A stretch of DNA of 64,000 bases from DATJPR01 sp963843525 (GCA_963843525.1 CAWJKM010000004.1:186001-250000), one strand, 5' to 3'; counted from the first letter of the stretch, positions 8,511 through 17,228 are shown. Numbers and translations are program-made. Notes: generated by a model not told the origin, from the letters alone.

Positions 8511-9569
8511 ATGCGAGCGATCCGGTTGGTTTGTCTCTGTCTGTTGCCCCTGGCAACGGCCTTCAGTCAGTCCGGTTCCCTTGACCTCACAGTCGCCAAG
8601 ACCGGCCTCAGCTTCGGGAATGGTCAGGACATGAACGGGATTCGATTTGCCTGGCGCGATGGGCATTTCGAACGTGTTAACGGACTCAATCTCTCGGCGT
8701 GGATACCCTATGACACCCTCTCTGGTGAAGTGAACGGGGTCTCATTCGGCATTCTTGGACCGGCCGCACAGCAGATGCGTGGACTCTCGATCGGGCTGGT
8801 GGGCGTTCTGGCAAATACGTCCATGGAAGGAATCAACCTGGGAGGACTTGGACTGGTCTCGCAAGGCGTGATGACCGGTGTCAATCTGAGCGGTCTCGGG
8901 CTTGTGGCTCAGGGGACGGTAACGGGGATCACTTTCGGGGGACTCGGGGTTGTATCTCAGGGTTCGATAATCGGCATCAACATTGCTGGCCTCGGCCTTG
9001 TCGCTCAGCATGATCTGCGTGGGGTCAACATTGGAGGTCTCGGGACAGTGGCTCAGGGCGACATTTCCGGATTGAGCATCAGCGGACTCGGTCTGGTCAC
9101 ACAAGGCGAGATTGCAGGATGTTCGGTGGCCGGATTGGGAATTGTCTCAAAAGGCATGATGTACGGGTTGAACATTGCGGGCCTCGGGGTAGTCGGTCAG
9201 GAGGGAATCACCGGCGTCAATGTTGCGGGGTTAGGCTGTGTGGCGATGAAGGAAATCGCCGGGGTTTCTATTACTGTCGGGATGGTCCGATCCGAACGGG
9301 GCATCACGGGTGTCACCATTGGTGGCTACAGATTAAAAGCACCGGTGATAACGGGTGCGAATGTATCCGTTCTCTGGACAGAGTCGACCGAGTTGACCGG
9401 CGTTACCGTTGCCGGCTACAACCGAACGTTCGGTATGCAACAGGGTCTCGTCGTCGGCATCTTTAATCACACTGAGACTCTTCTCGGGGTTCAGATCGGC
9501 CTCCTGAACTACGTGGAAGACAACCCCTCATGGGCGAGGATTCTGCCGTTTATCAACGCGAACTTCTGA
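8511..9569 (+). CDS. Surface protein of 16-residue GLG repeats (LA_2272-like)
   Basis: A 352-residue exported protein: signal peptide MRAIRLVCLCLLPLATAFSQ, then about ten tandem 16-residue repeats of the form xxGxNxxGLGxVxQGx (for example MTGVNLSGLGLVAQGT), ending in more divergent repeats and LGVQIGLLNYVEDNP. The tail and repeat style resemble the LA_2272 family of surface repeat proteins; that family call is tentative. Regular Gly spacing suggests a right-handed beta-helix or beta-barrel face. The ATG at 8511 is chosen because AAAAAGG lies nine bases before it and the signal follows; another ATG at 8502 is in frame. A decayed duplicate lies at 57301-57958. Function unknown. Confidence 0.75.
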   Translation: MRAIRLVCLCLLPLATAFSQSGSLDLTVAKTGLSFGNGQDMNGIRFAWRDGHFERVNGLNLSAWIPYDTLSGEVNGVSFGILGPAAQQMRGLSIGLVGVLANTSMEGINLGGLGLVSQGVMTGVNLSGLGLVAQGTVTGITFGGLGVVSQGSIIGINIAGLGLVAQHDLRGVNIGGLGTVAQGDISGLSISGLGLVTQGEIAGCSVAGLGIVSKGMMYGLNIAGLGVVGQEGITGVNVAGLGCVAMKEIAGVSITVGMVRSERGITGVTIGGYRLKAPVITGANVSVLWTESTELTGVTVAGYNRTFGMQQGLVVGIFNHTETLLGVQIGLLNYVEDNPSWARILPFINANF

Positions 9570-9835
9570 AGAAGTCGGTACGGGCGGGGGGGAAAGAAGG
9601 AGGAGTCACCTGAGGCCCGGCCGGTCCAAACGTGTGACGGAGCCTATGTCGAGGTTTTCTGTCTGGAGGTTATGGGTCCGTCTCGAAAGACAATCCGAAC
9701 CTTCGTCCCGACGCGCGCCCGCCATCTGTTTGGCGGGAGCTACTTCGAAAAGGGCAGGAAGGTGCCAGGATGTGACGAAAGGGAAGGGCCAGGCGCAATT
9801 GACAATAGTCAACGCACGATGAACAATGGGCAATT
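9570..9835. other. Intergenic stretch, no gene seen
   Basis: About 265 bases between the GLG-repeat gene and the tRNA terminator. No credible gene or structured element was seen. Confidence 0.4.
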
Positions 9836-9872
9836 ACAACAAAAATGGTTCCTTCCGGAACCATTTTTGTTG

Positions 9873-9873
<1 letters not shown>
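9836..9873 (-). terminator. Terminator of the initiator tRNA gene
   Basis: A perfect 17-base inverted repeat (9836-9852 with 9857-9873, loop TTCC/GGAA) begins exactly at the tRNA discriminator base. Read on the minus strand, the GGTTCC/GGAACC core is followed by ATTTTTGTTGT, giving a U-rich tail. The same hairpin could also work on the plus strand. Confidence 0.85.
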
Positions 9874-9945
<72 letters not shown>

Positions 9946-9960
9946 ATGTATTAGCACATC

Positions 9961-9989
9961 AATATACAAAACTCCTCTGGCTAAGTCAA
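9961..9989 (-). promoter_or_regulatory. Promoter of tRNA-fMet
   Basis: On the minus strand TTGACT (9989-9984) and TATATT (9966-9961) are separated by exactly 17 bases, placing the start about 10 bases before the tRNA. It is back to back with the threonine-operon promoter. Confidence 0.75.
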
Positions 9990-10011
9990 GCCGCTTTTCC
10001 GAGGAGTCCCG

Positions 10012-10040
10012 TTGACAAAGTCCCCGAAAAACGGTATTGT
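10012..10040 (+). promoter_or_regulatory. Promoter of the threonine operon
   Basis: TTGACA at 10012-10017 and TATTGT at 10035-10040 with a 17-base spacer. The predicted start is near 10047, followed by the attenuator leader. Confidence 0.85.
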
Positions 10041-10046
10041 GAACAG

Positions 10047-10127
10047 ATGAGCAATGTGACCCCATACTGCACGCAGCTAATGCATCCGACTACTACCACC
10101 CCGACCACCCCTGCCAGGGATGGATGA
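10047..10127 (+). CDS. Threonine-operon leader peptide
   Basis: A 26-codon frame, or 15 codons if it starts at the ATG at 10080 (MHPTTTTPTTPARDG). Six of seven codons at 10089-10109 are Thr, as in enterobacterial thrL. It lies between the promoter and an intrinsic terminator upstream of thrA. Starvation for threonyl-tRNA should stall a ribosome on these codons. No Shine-Dalgarno sequence is visible; the 26-codon version would start at or next to the predicted transcript start and so be nearly leaderless. The sequence does not settle which start is used. Confidence 0.85.
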   Translation: MSNVTPYCTQLMHPTTTTPTTPARDG

Positions 10128-10192
10128 GGTTGGTTTGGCTTGATCTGTTTGCCAGAGAAACCGACTTCATCGACCAGTGGAGTCGGTTTTTT
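10101..10192 (+). promoter_or_regulatory. Transcription attenuator of the threonine operon
   Basis: Three alternative pairings are readable. Arm 1 CCGACC (10101-10106, within the Thr codon run) pairs with arm 2 GGTTGG (10128-10133). Arm 2 GTTGGTTT plus GGC (10129-10139) pairs instead with GCC (10151-10153) and AAACCGAC (10158-10165), the antiterminator. Arm 3 AAACCGACTT (10158-10167) pairs with GAGTCGGTTT (10180-10189) followed by six T (10187-10192), the terminator. A ribosome stalled at the Thr codons would cover arm 1 and favour the antiterminator, turning on thrA-thrB-thrC when threonine is scarce. Confidence 0.88.
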
Positions 10193-10289
10193 GCGTTCTT
10201 CAGGGGCCGTCCAAAGTAACTCCCGTGCAAGCAAGAAGTTAGGCGCGTGGTCCGGCCTTATCCAAGACTCTCTCATCGCAAGGAAAGCC

Positions 10290-12746
10290 ATGCTTGTAAT
10301 GAAATTCGGCGGTTCTTCGATCAGCACCCCGAACCGCATTAAACATGTCATCAGTCTCGTCCAGAAAACACAAACAAGCCATAGAAGACTTGTCGTCGTG
10401 TTTTCCGCCTTCCAGGGCATCACCGATCAGCTTATCGAGCTTAGCAACACGGCTGCCGAAGGTGATAAGAGCTACCTCATCGGCCTCCGTTCACTGAAAA
10501 GAAGGCACTTCGCAGCCCTGAACGAACTCGTTCCCGCACGGTTACGGAATCGCGGCGAAGTCAAGGTCCTGACACTTCTCAATGAACTCTCCGACGTGCT
10601 CCACGGCATTTACTTCACAAAGGAAGTGACGGCACGGATGCTCGATTACGTGATGAGCTTCGGTGAACTGCTTTCGACGACGATTATCGCGGAGGCTGTA
10701 AAGGCACGGAATATTCGGTCCGAGTTTTTGGATAGCCGTGTGCTCATCAAGACGGACGATTCGTTCGGCATGGCCAGGGTCAAATACGATCTGACCTATC
10801 TCAACGTCCGGGCCCATTTTAAGAAGCATCCGGCGATACAAATTGCGTGCGGGTTCATTGCGTCGACAACCGACAACGACACGACAACCCTCGGAAGGGG
10901 AGGATCAGATTTCACCGCCTCGCTCTATGGGGCTGCATTGGGCGCCTCGGAAATCGAAATCTGGACGGATGTGGACGGTGTGAATACCGCTGATCCGAAA
11001 AAGGTGGAGAAAGCCTTCCCCCTCGAGCACATGACGTACGCCGAGGCCATGGAAATGTCTCACTTCGGCGCCAAGGTCATCCACCCGCCAACGATGCAGC
11101 CGGCTCTGGATATGAATATCCCCATCCGGATAAAAAACACCTTCAATCAGGATTTCCCGGGAACCCTTGTCACCCGTCGAAGCCCGAAAGGTCAATTCGC
11201 CGTCAAGGGGATTTCTTCCATCGATGATATCGCCTTGCTCAAGATTCAGGGCAGCGGATTGGTCGGGACGGCCGGCATCGGGCGGCGGATCTTCAGCGCA
11301 CTGGCGCGGAAGAATATCAACGTGTTTATGGTGACACAGGCCTCCTCGGAATATTCTCTTTGCCTGGCTATTTCCCCGCGCGAAGCGGACTCGGCCAAAG
11401 CCCTCGTGGAAGAGGAACTCCACATCGAACTGCGCGACCGACAGATTGAAGAAGTCTTGATCGAGCGGGAATTGTCCGTAGTCGCCGTTGTCGGGGAAAA
11501 CATGCGCAAGACCACCGGCATCTCGGGCAAACTCTTCCAGGCATTGGGGAACAACGGCATCAACGTGGTGGCCATTGCGCAGGGATCCTCCGAACTGAAT
11601 ATCTCGACGATTGTCGCGAAAGCGGATGAGGCAAAAGCGCTGAACGCTTTGCATGAGGCGTTCTTCCTTTCGGGAAGAATTTCCCTGAATGTTTTTCTCG
11701 TCGGCGTTGGCGTGGTGGGTGGCCGTCTCCTGGAACAGATCGCCCACCAACGAGAAATCCTCCTTCAAACCCGGCATATCGACGTGCGCGTGCAGGCGAT
11801 CGCGAACAGCCGGAAAATGCTCTTCGATACGCACGAACAGCTCCCCCTGAACTGGCGCCGGCGCCTCGCCGCAGAAGGGCACCCGATGGACCTGGAGCTG
11901 TTTGTGAAAACCATGTATGACATGAACCTGCCGAACAGCATTTTCGTCGACTGCACGGCCAGCGATGCTCCGGTGGCTCTCTATGAAAGCATTCTCAGGT
12001 CGAGTATCTCTATAGTGACGCCGAACAAGCGTGCCAACGCCGGGAAACAACGACGGTACGAACGCCTTCACGAATCCGCCCTCGGACATAATGTCCGATT
12101 CCTGTATGAGACGAATGTGGGCGCGGGACTGCCGATTATCAATACCATGAACGATCTCGTGGCCGGCGGCGATTCGATCCTCAGGATCGATGGGGTTCTT
12201 TCCGGCACGCTCAGCTACCTCTTCAATTCGTTTACGAGCGGGCGAGCGTTCAGTGAAATCGTCGCGGAAGCGAAGGAGAAGGGGTTTACCGAGCCTGACC
12301 CGCGTGACGATTTGAACGGGCTCGATGTCGGCCGAAAACTTCTCATCCTCGCCCGCGAGGCCGGCCACAAGCTCGAGTTTAAGAACGTCCGGGTGGAATC
12401 GCTGGTCCCGCGCACGCTTCTGAATGCGCCAAGCGTTGCCGGCTTCATGCAAAAGCTCAAAAGTGTCGACGGCCATTACGCGCAATTGCGTGATCAGGCG
12501 GCCAAAAAGGGGCAGACCCTTCGCTATCTGGCGTCGTTCGCGGATGGCAACGCCCAGGTTTCTCTCCGACAGGTGGGGCCGGACCATCCTGCTTTCTCCC
12601 TGTCGGGGAGTGAGATCATTATTGCGCTCACCACGACCAATTGCCACGATCATCCGGTGGTCATCCGTGGACCCGGGGCCGGCGCCGATGTTACAGCGAC
12701 GGGAGTCTTCGCCGATATTATCCGCATCGCTCATCATCAGGGGTAA
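10290..12746 (+). CDS. thrA: Bifunctional aspartate kinase / homoserine dehydrogenase
   Basis: An 818-residue protein that phosphorylates aspartate and reduces aspartate semialdehyde to homoserine, the first and third steps of threonine synthesis. The aspartate kinase domain opens with MKFGGSSIS and holds GRGGSDFTAS; two ACT-type regulatory segments follow (about 330-470, with VFMVTQASSEYS and VVAIAQGSSELN), then the dehydrogenase with the NAD(P) motif GVGVVGGRLL and the substrate region (NVGAGLPIINTM, GVLSGTLSYLF). The ATG at 10290 has AAGGAAAG just before it; the frame is open upstream but runs into the attenuator. The ACT domains suggest feedback inhibition by threonine in addition to attenuation. 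Confidence 0.96.
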   Translation: MLVMKFGGSSISTPNRIKHVISLVQKTQTSHRRLVVVFSAFQGITDQLIELSNTAAEGDKSYLIGLRSLKRRHFAALNELVPARLRNRGEVKVLTLLNELSDVLHGIYFTKEVTARMLDYVMSFGELLSTTIIAEAVKARNIRSEFLDSRVLIKTDDSFGMARVKYDLTYLNVRAHFKKHPAIQIACGFIASTTDNDTTTLGRGGSDFTASLYGAALGASEIEIWTDVDGVNTADPKKVEKAFPLEHMTYAEAMEMSHFGAKVIHPPTMQPALDMNIPIRIKNTFNQDFPGTLVTRRSPKGQFAVKGISSIDDIALLKIQGSGLVGTAGIGRRIFSALARKNINVFMVTQASSEYSLCLAISPREADSAKALVEEELHIELRDRQIEEVLIERELSVVAVVGENMRKTTGISGKLFQALGNNGINVVAIAQGSSELNISTIVAKADEAKALNALHEAFFLSGRISLNVFLVGVGVVGGRLLEQIAHQREILLQTRHIDVRVQAIANSRKMLFDTHEQLPLNWRRRLAAEGHPMDLELFVKTMYDMNLPNSIFVDCTASDAPVALYESILRSSISIVTPNKRANAGKQRRYERLHESALGHNVRFLYETNVGAGLPIINTMNDLVAGGDSILRIDGVLSGTLSYLFNSFTSGRAFSEIVAEAKEKGFTEPDPRDDLNGLDVGRKLLILAREAGHKLEFKNVRVESLVPRTLLNAPSVAGFMQKLKSVDGHYAQLRDQAAKKGQTLRYLASFADGNAQVSLRQVGPDHPAFSLSGSEIIIALTTTNCHDHPVVIRGPGAGADVTATGVFADIIRIAHHQG

Positions 12747-12751
12747 TTCCA

Positions 12752-13684
12752 TTGAGAAAAGAAGCTACAGCCTATGCCCCTGCTTCAGTTTCGAACGTGG
12801 CTTGCGGGTTCGACATCATGGGTTTCGCCCTCGGCGACGTCGGCGACGCGGTCACTGTAAGACACTCCGAGGCGCGTGGCGCCCGGATCAGCACGATATC
12901 GGGGAGTACGTGTTTCATTTCGAAAGAAATGGACAAAAACACCGCCGGTCCGCCCGTCGTCGAAGTGATGAAGCGGTATGCGTGCGGTCATGGCATTGAG
13001 ATCGATATCAAGAAAGGGCTTCCGGTCGGGAGCGGGATCGGGTCGAGCGCCGCGAGTGCGATGGCAGCGGCGGTGGCCGCCGATGCGCTCCTGGGGGGCA
13101 AGCTGAGCAAGCAGGAATTATTGGAATGCGCAATTGAAGGGGAGAAGCTCGCGAGCGGGTCCATCCACGTCGACAATCTTGCGCCGAGTCTCTGGGGGGG
13201 ATTTGTGCTTGTCCGCGGGTATAAGCCCATTGATATCGTACCGATCAAATCGCCTGTCGACCTCTGGTGCGCTCTGGTGGTTCCGGAAGTAGAGATCAGG
13301 ACCAGGGAATCCAGAAAACTCATCCCCAGGCAGGTCCCCCTGGAGGATGTCATTACACAGACGGGGAATGCGGCGGGCCTCATCGCGGGATTGATGTCGG
13401 GCGACACCGGCTTGATCGCCCGGTCGTTGCACGACAGGATTGCGGAGCCGGTGCGGAGGAATTCCATCCCCGGCTATACGGCTGTCAAGGAAGCTGCGCT
13501 CTCTGCAGGTGCGCTGGGCTGTAACATTTCGGGGTCGGGTCCATCCATCTTTGCCCTCTGCGATTCTGAATCGTCCGCTCGTCGGTCGGGCGACGCAATG
13601 AGTGAGGCAATGCGAAAATCTGGAGTGGCTTTTTCAACGATTGTTTCGAGTATCAACAACTCTGGCGCGCGCGTGGTTGAATAG
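12752..13684 (+). CDS. thrB: Homoserine kinase
   Basis: A 310-residue GHMP-family kinase that phosphorylates homoserine. The ATP-binding motif reads LPVGSGIGSSAASAMAAAVA and the C-terminal GHMP motif is ALGCNISGSGPSIFAL; the N-terminus has the usual APASVSNVACGFD. The start is TTG at 12752, five bases after the thrA stop, with AGGGG before it; this fits the conserved N-terminus, while the upstream in-frame extension overlaps thrA and has no family match. It is co-transcribed with thrA. Confidence 0.94.
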   Translation: MRKEATAYAPASVSNVACGFDIMGFALGDVGDAVTVRHSEARGARISTISGSTCFISKEMDKNTAGPPVVEVMKRYACGHGIEIDIKKGLPVGSGIGSSAASAMAAAVAADALLGGKLSKQELLECAIEGEKLASGSIHVDNLAPSLWGGFVLVRGYKPIDIVPIKSPVDLWCALVVPEVEIRTRESRKLIPRQVPLEDVITQTGNAAGLIAGLMSGDTGLIARSLHDRIAEPVRRNSIPGYTAVKEAALSAGALGCNISGSGPSIFALCDSESSARRSGDAMSEAMRKSGVAFSTIVSSINNSGARVVE

Positions 13685-13922
13685 GGTGATTTTTCTGGTT
13701 GCCTAGGCTGCCACAAATTTGACCGGCTGTAAGGGATTTTTCTGGTGATTTTTCTGGTTGCCTAGGCTGCCATAAATTTGACCTGCTGTAAGACAAATAG
13801 TGGGGCGGTTGTTGCAATGATTTGCCTGATTGGCTTTCGAATTGGTAATAATTACAAAAAACATGGCAGCCTAGGCAACCGTGTTTTAAGCCTAGGCAAC
13901 CGTGTCTTAAGCGTAGGCAACC
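13685..13922. repeat. CCTAGG-centred repeat cluster between thrB and thrC
   Basis: Two direct copies of a 49-base unit (13685-13733 and 13744-13792, two differences) each contain GGTTGCCTAGGCTGCCA (13697-13713 and 13756-13772). The reverse complement of that core occurs at 13864-13880 and begins a run of 21-base units (13881-13901 and 13902-13922) that repeat its AAGCCTAGGCAACC part. The inverted cores could form a large stem-loop between thrB and thrC. It resembles a REP/MITE-like intergenic element; no transposase is nearby and I saw no other copy in the window. Confidence 0.85.
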
Positions 13923-13941
13923 GTGTTCTATGCGGGCTTCT

Positions 13942-15234
13942 ATGAGATTGATCAGCACATCGGGGAATGGGCCTACGGTCACGTTCCAGGCCGCTTTGAA
14001 ACAGGGCATCGCACCCGATGGAGGACTGTATTTCCCCATCGCTATCCCTGCAATGCGCCCCGAGATCCTTGCGAATCTTCACCGGCACACCTTCCAGGAA
14101 GTCGCCCTGGAAGTTGCCCGGACTCTTCTGGAAAAGGAGATTCCTGATGACGACCTGGGCCTTCTCATCCAGGAGTCGATGTCGTTCCCGGTCCCGCTGC
14201 ACGTGATCAATGATTCCCTGGCGATCCTGGAGCTCTTCCACGGTCCTACCCTGGCTTTCAAGGACTTCGGCGCCAGGTTCATGGCAAAAACGCTTGCCTA
14301 CTATCACCGAAATGAAGATGTCGAACGCACAATCCTCGTCGCAACTTCGGGCGATACGGGAAGCGCGGTGGCCCAGGGCTTCTCCGCTGCAGAGGGAATT
14401 CACGTCGTGCTTCTCTATCCGAGTCAACGCGTGAGTCCCACACAGGAACTCCAGCTGACCACGATCGGGGGAAACGTCACCGCCCTGGAAATCGAAGGAA
14501 CGTTCGATGACTGTCAACGCCTCGTCAAGGCCGCGTTCGCAGATCCGGAACTCTCGACACGTCGACACCTGACGTCTGCCAACTCGATCAATATTGCCCG
14601 ACTGGTTCCCCAGTCGTTTTACTATTTTGAGGCATGGGCCCGACGTCCGGACAAGAGCGCGCCGATCGTTTTCTCGGTGCCGAGCGGCAACCTCGGGAAT
14701 CTCACCGGCGGACTTCTCGCCTGGCGAATGGGGCTCCCGGTTCAGCAATTCATTGCAGCGACGAACGCAAACAGTGTCTTCACCGATTTTCTCACGAGTG
14801 GATCGTTCGCTCCACGGGAGGCCATTCCTACTCTCTCGAACGCCATGGATGTCGGAAATCCCAGCAATCTCGTCCGCATCATGGTGCTGTTCGCAGGGAG
14901 CGTGGAGAATGCAAGGGAAATGATCAGATCATCGTCTGTGTCCGATGACGATACGCAGACGACAATCACGCGGGTCCACCAGACTCATGGATACATGCTC
15001 GACCCGCACGGCGCTGTTGCGTTTGCCGCATTGGAACGTTCGAGGAAATCCCCGGCCAGATCCTTCGGCGTTGTGCTGGAAACAGCCCACCCGGCGAAGT
15101 TTCTTGAAGCCTATGCTCCGGAGCTCCGACAAACGATCTCCATGCCTGACCGTCTATCCGAAGTTCTCAAAAGAAGAAAGCATGCAGTCCGTCTTTCAGC
15201 GAAGTTCGAGGACCTGAAGGAGTTTCTCTCCTGA
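13942..15234 (+). CDS. thrC: Threonine synthase
   Basis: A 430-residue PLP enzyme that converts O-phosphohomoserine to threonine. The N-terminus (LISTSGNGPTVTFQAALKQG, then IAPDGGLYFP) is typical and supports the ATG at 13942 rather than the in-frame one at 13930. The PLP lysine is in LAFKDFGARFM; the phosphate-binding SGNLGN and the ATSGDTGSA loop are present. It follows thrB across a 257-base gap filled with repeats, so its expression may differ from thrAB. No clear ribosome site precedes the start. Confidence 0.94.
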   Translation: MRLISTSGNGPTVTFQAALKQGIAPDGGLYFPIAIPAMRPEILANLHRHTFQEVALEVARTLLEKEIPDDDLGLLIQESMSFPVPLHVINDSLAILELFHGPTLAFKDFGARFMAKTLAYYHRNEDVERTILVATSGDTGSAVAQGFSAAEGIHVVLLYPSQRVSPTQELQLTTIGGNVTALEIEGTFDDCQRLVKAAFADPELSTRRHLTSANSINIARLVPQSFYYFEAWARRPDKSAPIVFSVPSGNLGNLTGGLLAWRMGLPVQQFIAATNANSVFTDFLTSGSFAPREAIPTLSNAMDVGNPSNLVRIMVLFAGSVENAREMIRSSSVSDDDTQTTITRVHQTHGYMLDPHGAVAFAALERSRKSPARSFGVVLETAHPAKFLEAYAPELRQTISMPDRLSEVLKRRKHAVRLSAKFEDLKEFLS

Positions 15235-15292
15235 ACCAACACCCGGGCTTTGTCAGGGACGTCAGGAATCGCGTAACGAAAAAGGGACACCT

Positions 15293-16120
15293 ATGACAGC
15301 TGTCAGTTCACGTCTGGCCATCCTCGGTGCGGGGAACATCGGGTGCGCCATTGCGCGCGGCGTCGCAAGTGCTGCGCTTTTGCCGAAGGAGAATATTATT
15401 CTTACACGACGAAGAGCAGAAGCCTTGCACGATCTCGCCGCCGAAGGTTTTCGTGTAATGACGAACAATTGCGAGGCTGTGCGTGCCGCGGAAATTGTGA
15501 TCATTGCCGTGACTCCCCAACAGCTCGACGGCCTGCTTGCCGAGATACGGAATGAGATTTCTCCCGGCCGGCACACAGTCGTGTCTGTCGTCTCAGGAGC
15601 CACGATCGCTGAAATTCAGCAGCACCTGGGAAAAGAAGCGACGATCATTCGCGTGATGCCGAATACGGCGATCGCGATCAGAGAGTCGATGACGTGTATT
15701 TCGACCAGGAACAATGACCAGAAAAGCGTCGAAGAGGTGAAAAGGTTGTTCGCGGCTTTGGGGAAGGTGGTGGTGATTGAAGAAGCACTGATGGTTCCTG
15801 CCACGGCCCTCTGTGCGTGCGGCATCGCCTTCTTCCTTCGGGCGATCCGCGCTGCATCACAAGGAGGGATCGAGATCGGGTTCCATGCCGAAGACGCCCT
15901 CTTGATGGCTGCCCAAACCGCACGGGGTGCAGCGTCACTGCTCGTCGAGGGCGATAGCCACCCTGAACGCGAGGTGGATAAGGTCACCACTCCACAGGGA
16001 TGCACCATCTCGGGGCTGAATCAGATGGAGCATAATGGGTTCAGCTCGGCTCTGATCAAAGGGATCGTCACGTCGGCGGAAAAAGCGGCCGTTCTGTACG
16101 CTCCTAAAGGCGGGTCCTGA
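15293..16120 (+). CDS. proC: Pyrroline-5-carboxylate reductase
   Basis: A 275-residue enzyme for the last step of proline synthesis. It has the N-terminal NAD(P) motif LAILGAGNIGCAIARG, the core motifs VVSVVSGATIAEIQQHLG and VMPNTAIAIRESMTC, and a C-terminal helical dimer domain (TTPQGCTISGLNQMEHNG). AAGGGA precedes the ATG. It is 58 bases after thrC on the same strand and may be read from the threonine operon. Confidence 0.95.
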   Translation: MTAVSSRLAILGAGNIGCAIARGVASAALLPKENIILTRRRAEALHDLAAEGFRVMTNNCEAVRAAEIVIIAVTPQQLDGLLAEIRNEISPGRHTVVSVVSGATIAEIQQHLGKEATIIRVMPNTAIAIRESMTCISTRNNDQKSVEEVKRLFAALGKVVVIEEALMVPATALCACGIAFFLRAIRAASQGGIEIGFHAEDALLMAAQTARGAASLLVEGDSHPEREVDKVTTPQGCTISGLNQMEHNGFSSALIKGIVTSAEKAAVLYAPKGGS

Positions 16121-16136
16121 GAGCTCGGGCCTGCCG
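16110..16136. terminator. Possible bidirectional terminator hairpin
   Basis: GGCGGGTCC (16110-16118) pairs with GGGCCTGCC (16128-16136) including two G-T pairs, between the convergent ends of proC and the reductase gene. There is no good T-tract, so this is weak. Confidence 0.35.
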
Positions 16137-16138
16137 GT

Positions 16139-17122
16139 TTACTTCAACCAACCATTGGCCCTGTACCACCGCACGGTATCGATGACTCCGTCCGGTAGAG
16201 AAATTTCCTGCTCAAACCCGAAGTCCTTTTTGGCCTTCGCAGCGTCGCATGTCCAATATCTTTGCACCATATCCCTGGCCTTCTCGAGATTGAGAAGGGC
16301 AGGCTTCGTACTGAACCTGGCCAGGACCTCGGCGACAGCAGAGACGGTATAGATCCCGAAGACCGGAATCCTGAGGCGGAGCGCACTTTTCCCGAGCGCT
16401 TCGCGGGTGATATTTCCGAGTTCCTTCCAGCTGTAGACGCCAGTGCTTGAAATGAAGTACGTTTGACCAATCGAACGCTCGGATTCCGCTGCCATGACGA
16501 GGCCCCGGACCAGATCTCTCACGTGGATTAAGCTGACGTAGGTGTCCTGCATTCCGACCATCGGCTGAAGGCCCCGGCTCATGGTGTGAAAGAATTCAAA
16601 CACATCCTTGTCGCGCGGTCCGTACACGACGGGCGGTCGACAGATTGTGTACTTGACCTTTCCGTCGAATGCACGACATTCGAGTTCAGATTGGAACTTG
16701 CTCCGTCCGTACGTCGTGATCGGGTGCGGGTCGACTGCTTCGTCGATCGGCATTCGTGTCGGACTTGGCCCCGCGGCGGCCTGGCTGCTCACATGGAGGA
16801 ATCGCTGCAAACCAGGGGCAACCTCCGCTGTCGCCTGAAGCAGACGACGAGTCCCTTCACTATTCGCCTGGTAGTATTCTTCCTGTGTCTTTGCCTTGGT
16901 GAGTCCGGCGGAATGATAGACGTAATGGACGCCGGCAACGGCCTGCCGTAAAGCCGCATCGTCAAACATGTCCCCGTAGACGTATTCTACGGATAGATCC
17001 TTGAGCCAGACGAGATTGCTCGACTTCCGGACAAGACACCGGACTTGATGACCTTTTGACAGTAGGAGCCCGACGAGATGACTTCCGATAAACCCGGTTG
17101 CACCGGTGACGAGGATTTTCAT
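16139..17122 (-). CDS. NAD-dependent epimerase/dehydratase, candidate ceramide reductase CerR
   Basis: A 327-residue extended short-chain dehydrogenase. It has the Rossmann motif VTGATGFIGSHLVG, the active-site segment TTYGRSKFQSE (YxxxK), and RPPVVYGPRD near the substrate site, as in 3-beta-HSD/dihydroflavonol-reductase relatives. It is divergent from serine palmitoyltransferase, separated by 106 bases. In the bacterial ceramide pathway described in Caulobacter, CerR is an extended SDR of this annotation class that acts beside Spt, so context makes that role likely here. Sequence alone would allow a sugar or sterol substrate. Confidence 0.7.
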   Translation of the reverse strand: MKILVTGATGFIGSHLVGLLLSKGHQVRCLVRKSSNLVWLKDLSVEYVYGDMFDDAALRQAVAGVHYVYHSAGLTKAKTQEEYYQANSEGTRRLLQATAEVAPGLQRFLHVSSQAAAGPSPTRMPIDEAVDPHPITTYGRSKFQSELECRAFDGKVKYTICRPPVVYGPRDKDVFEFFHTMSRGLQPMVGMQDTYVSLIHVRDLVRGLVMAAESERSIGQTYFISSTGVYSWKELGNITREALGKSALRLRIPVFGIYTVSAVAEVLARFSTKPALLNLEKARDMVQRYWTCDAAKAKKDFGFEQEISLPDGVIDTVRWYRANGWLK

Positions 17123-17148
17123 GGAGACAGAGAGGAAGGGAGAATGGA

Positions 17149-17177
17149 TTGACTTTCAAAAGCTGTGTAAGTATATT
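17149..17177 (+). promoter_or_regulatory. Promoter of the serine palmitoyltransferase gene
   Basis: TTGACT (17149-17154) and TATATT (17172-17177) are separated by 17 bases, followed by an AT-rich start region and a leader of about 45 bases before the ATG at 17229. Confidence 0.8.
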
Positions 17178-17228
17178 GATAAGAATATTTAATAGCAATC
17201 TTGACTCTCTCATCCTCGAAAAAGCACT

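Noticed and set aside
10047..10192. T-box riboswitch for threonine
   Set aside because: No T-box sequence or specifier loop is seen, while the Thr-rich leader frame and three-arm pairing explain the terminator fully.
10905..12752. A 615-codon open frame on the minus strand across thrA
   Set aside because: It is antisense to a certain gene with standard motifs; GC-rich codon bias keeps the opposite frame open. The same applies to long antisense frames at 2459-3670, 17544-18917 and 38509-39774.
13685..13922. CRISPR array
   Set aside because: Repeats occur in both orientations, are few, lack unique spacers of even length, and there are no cas genes.
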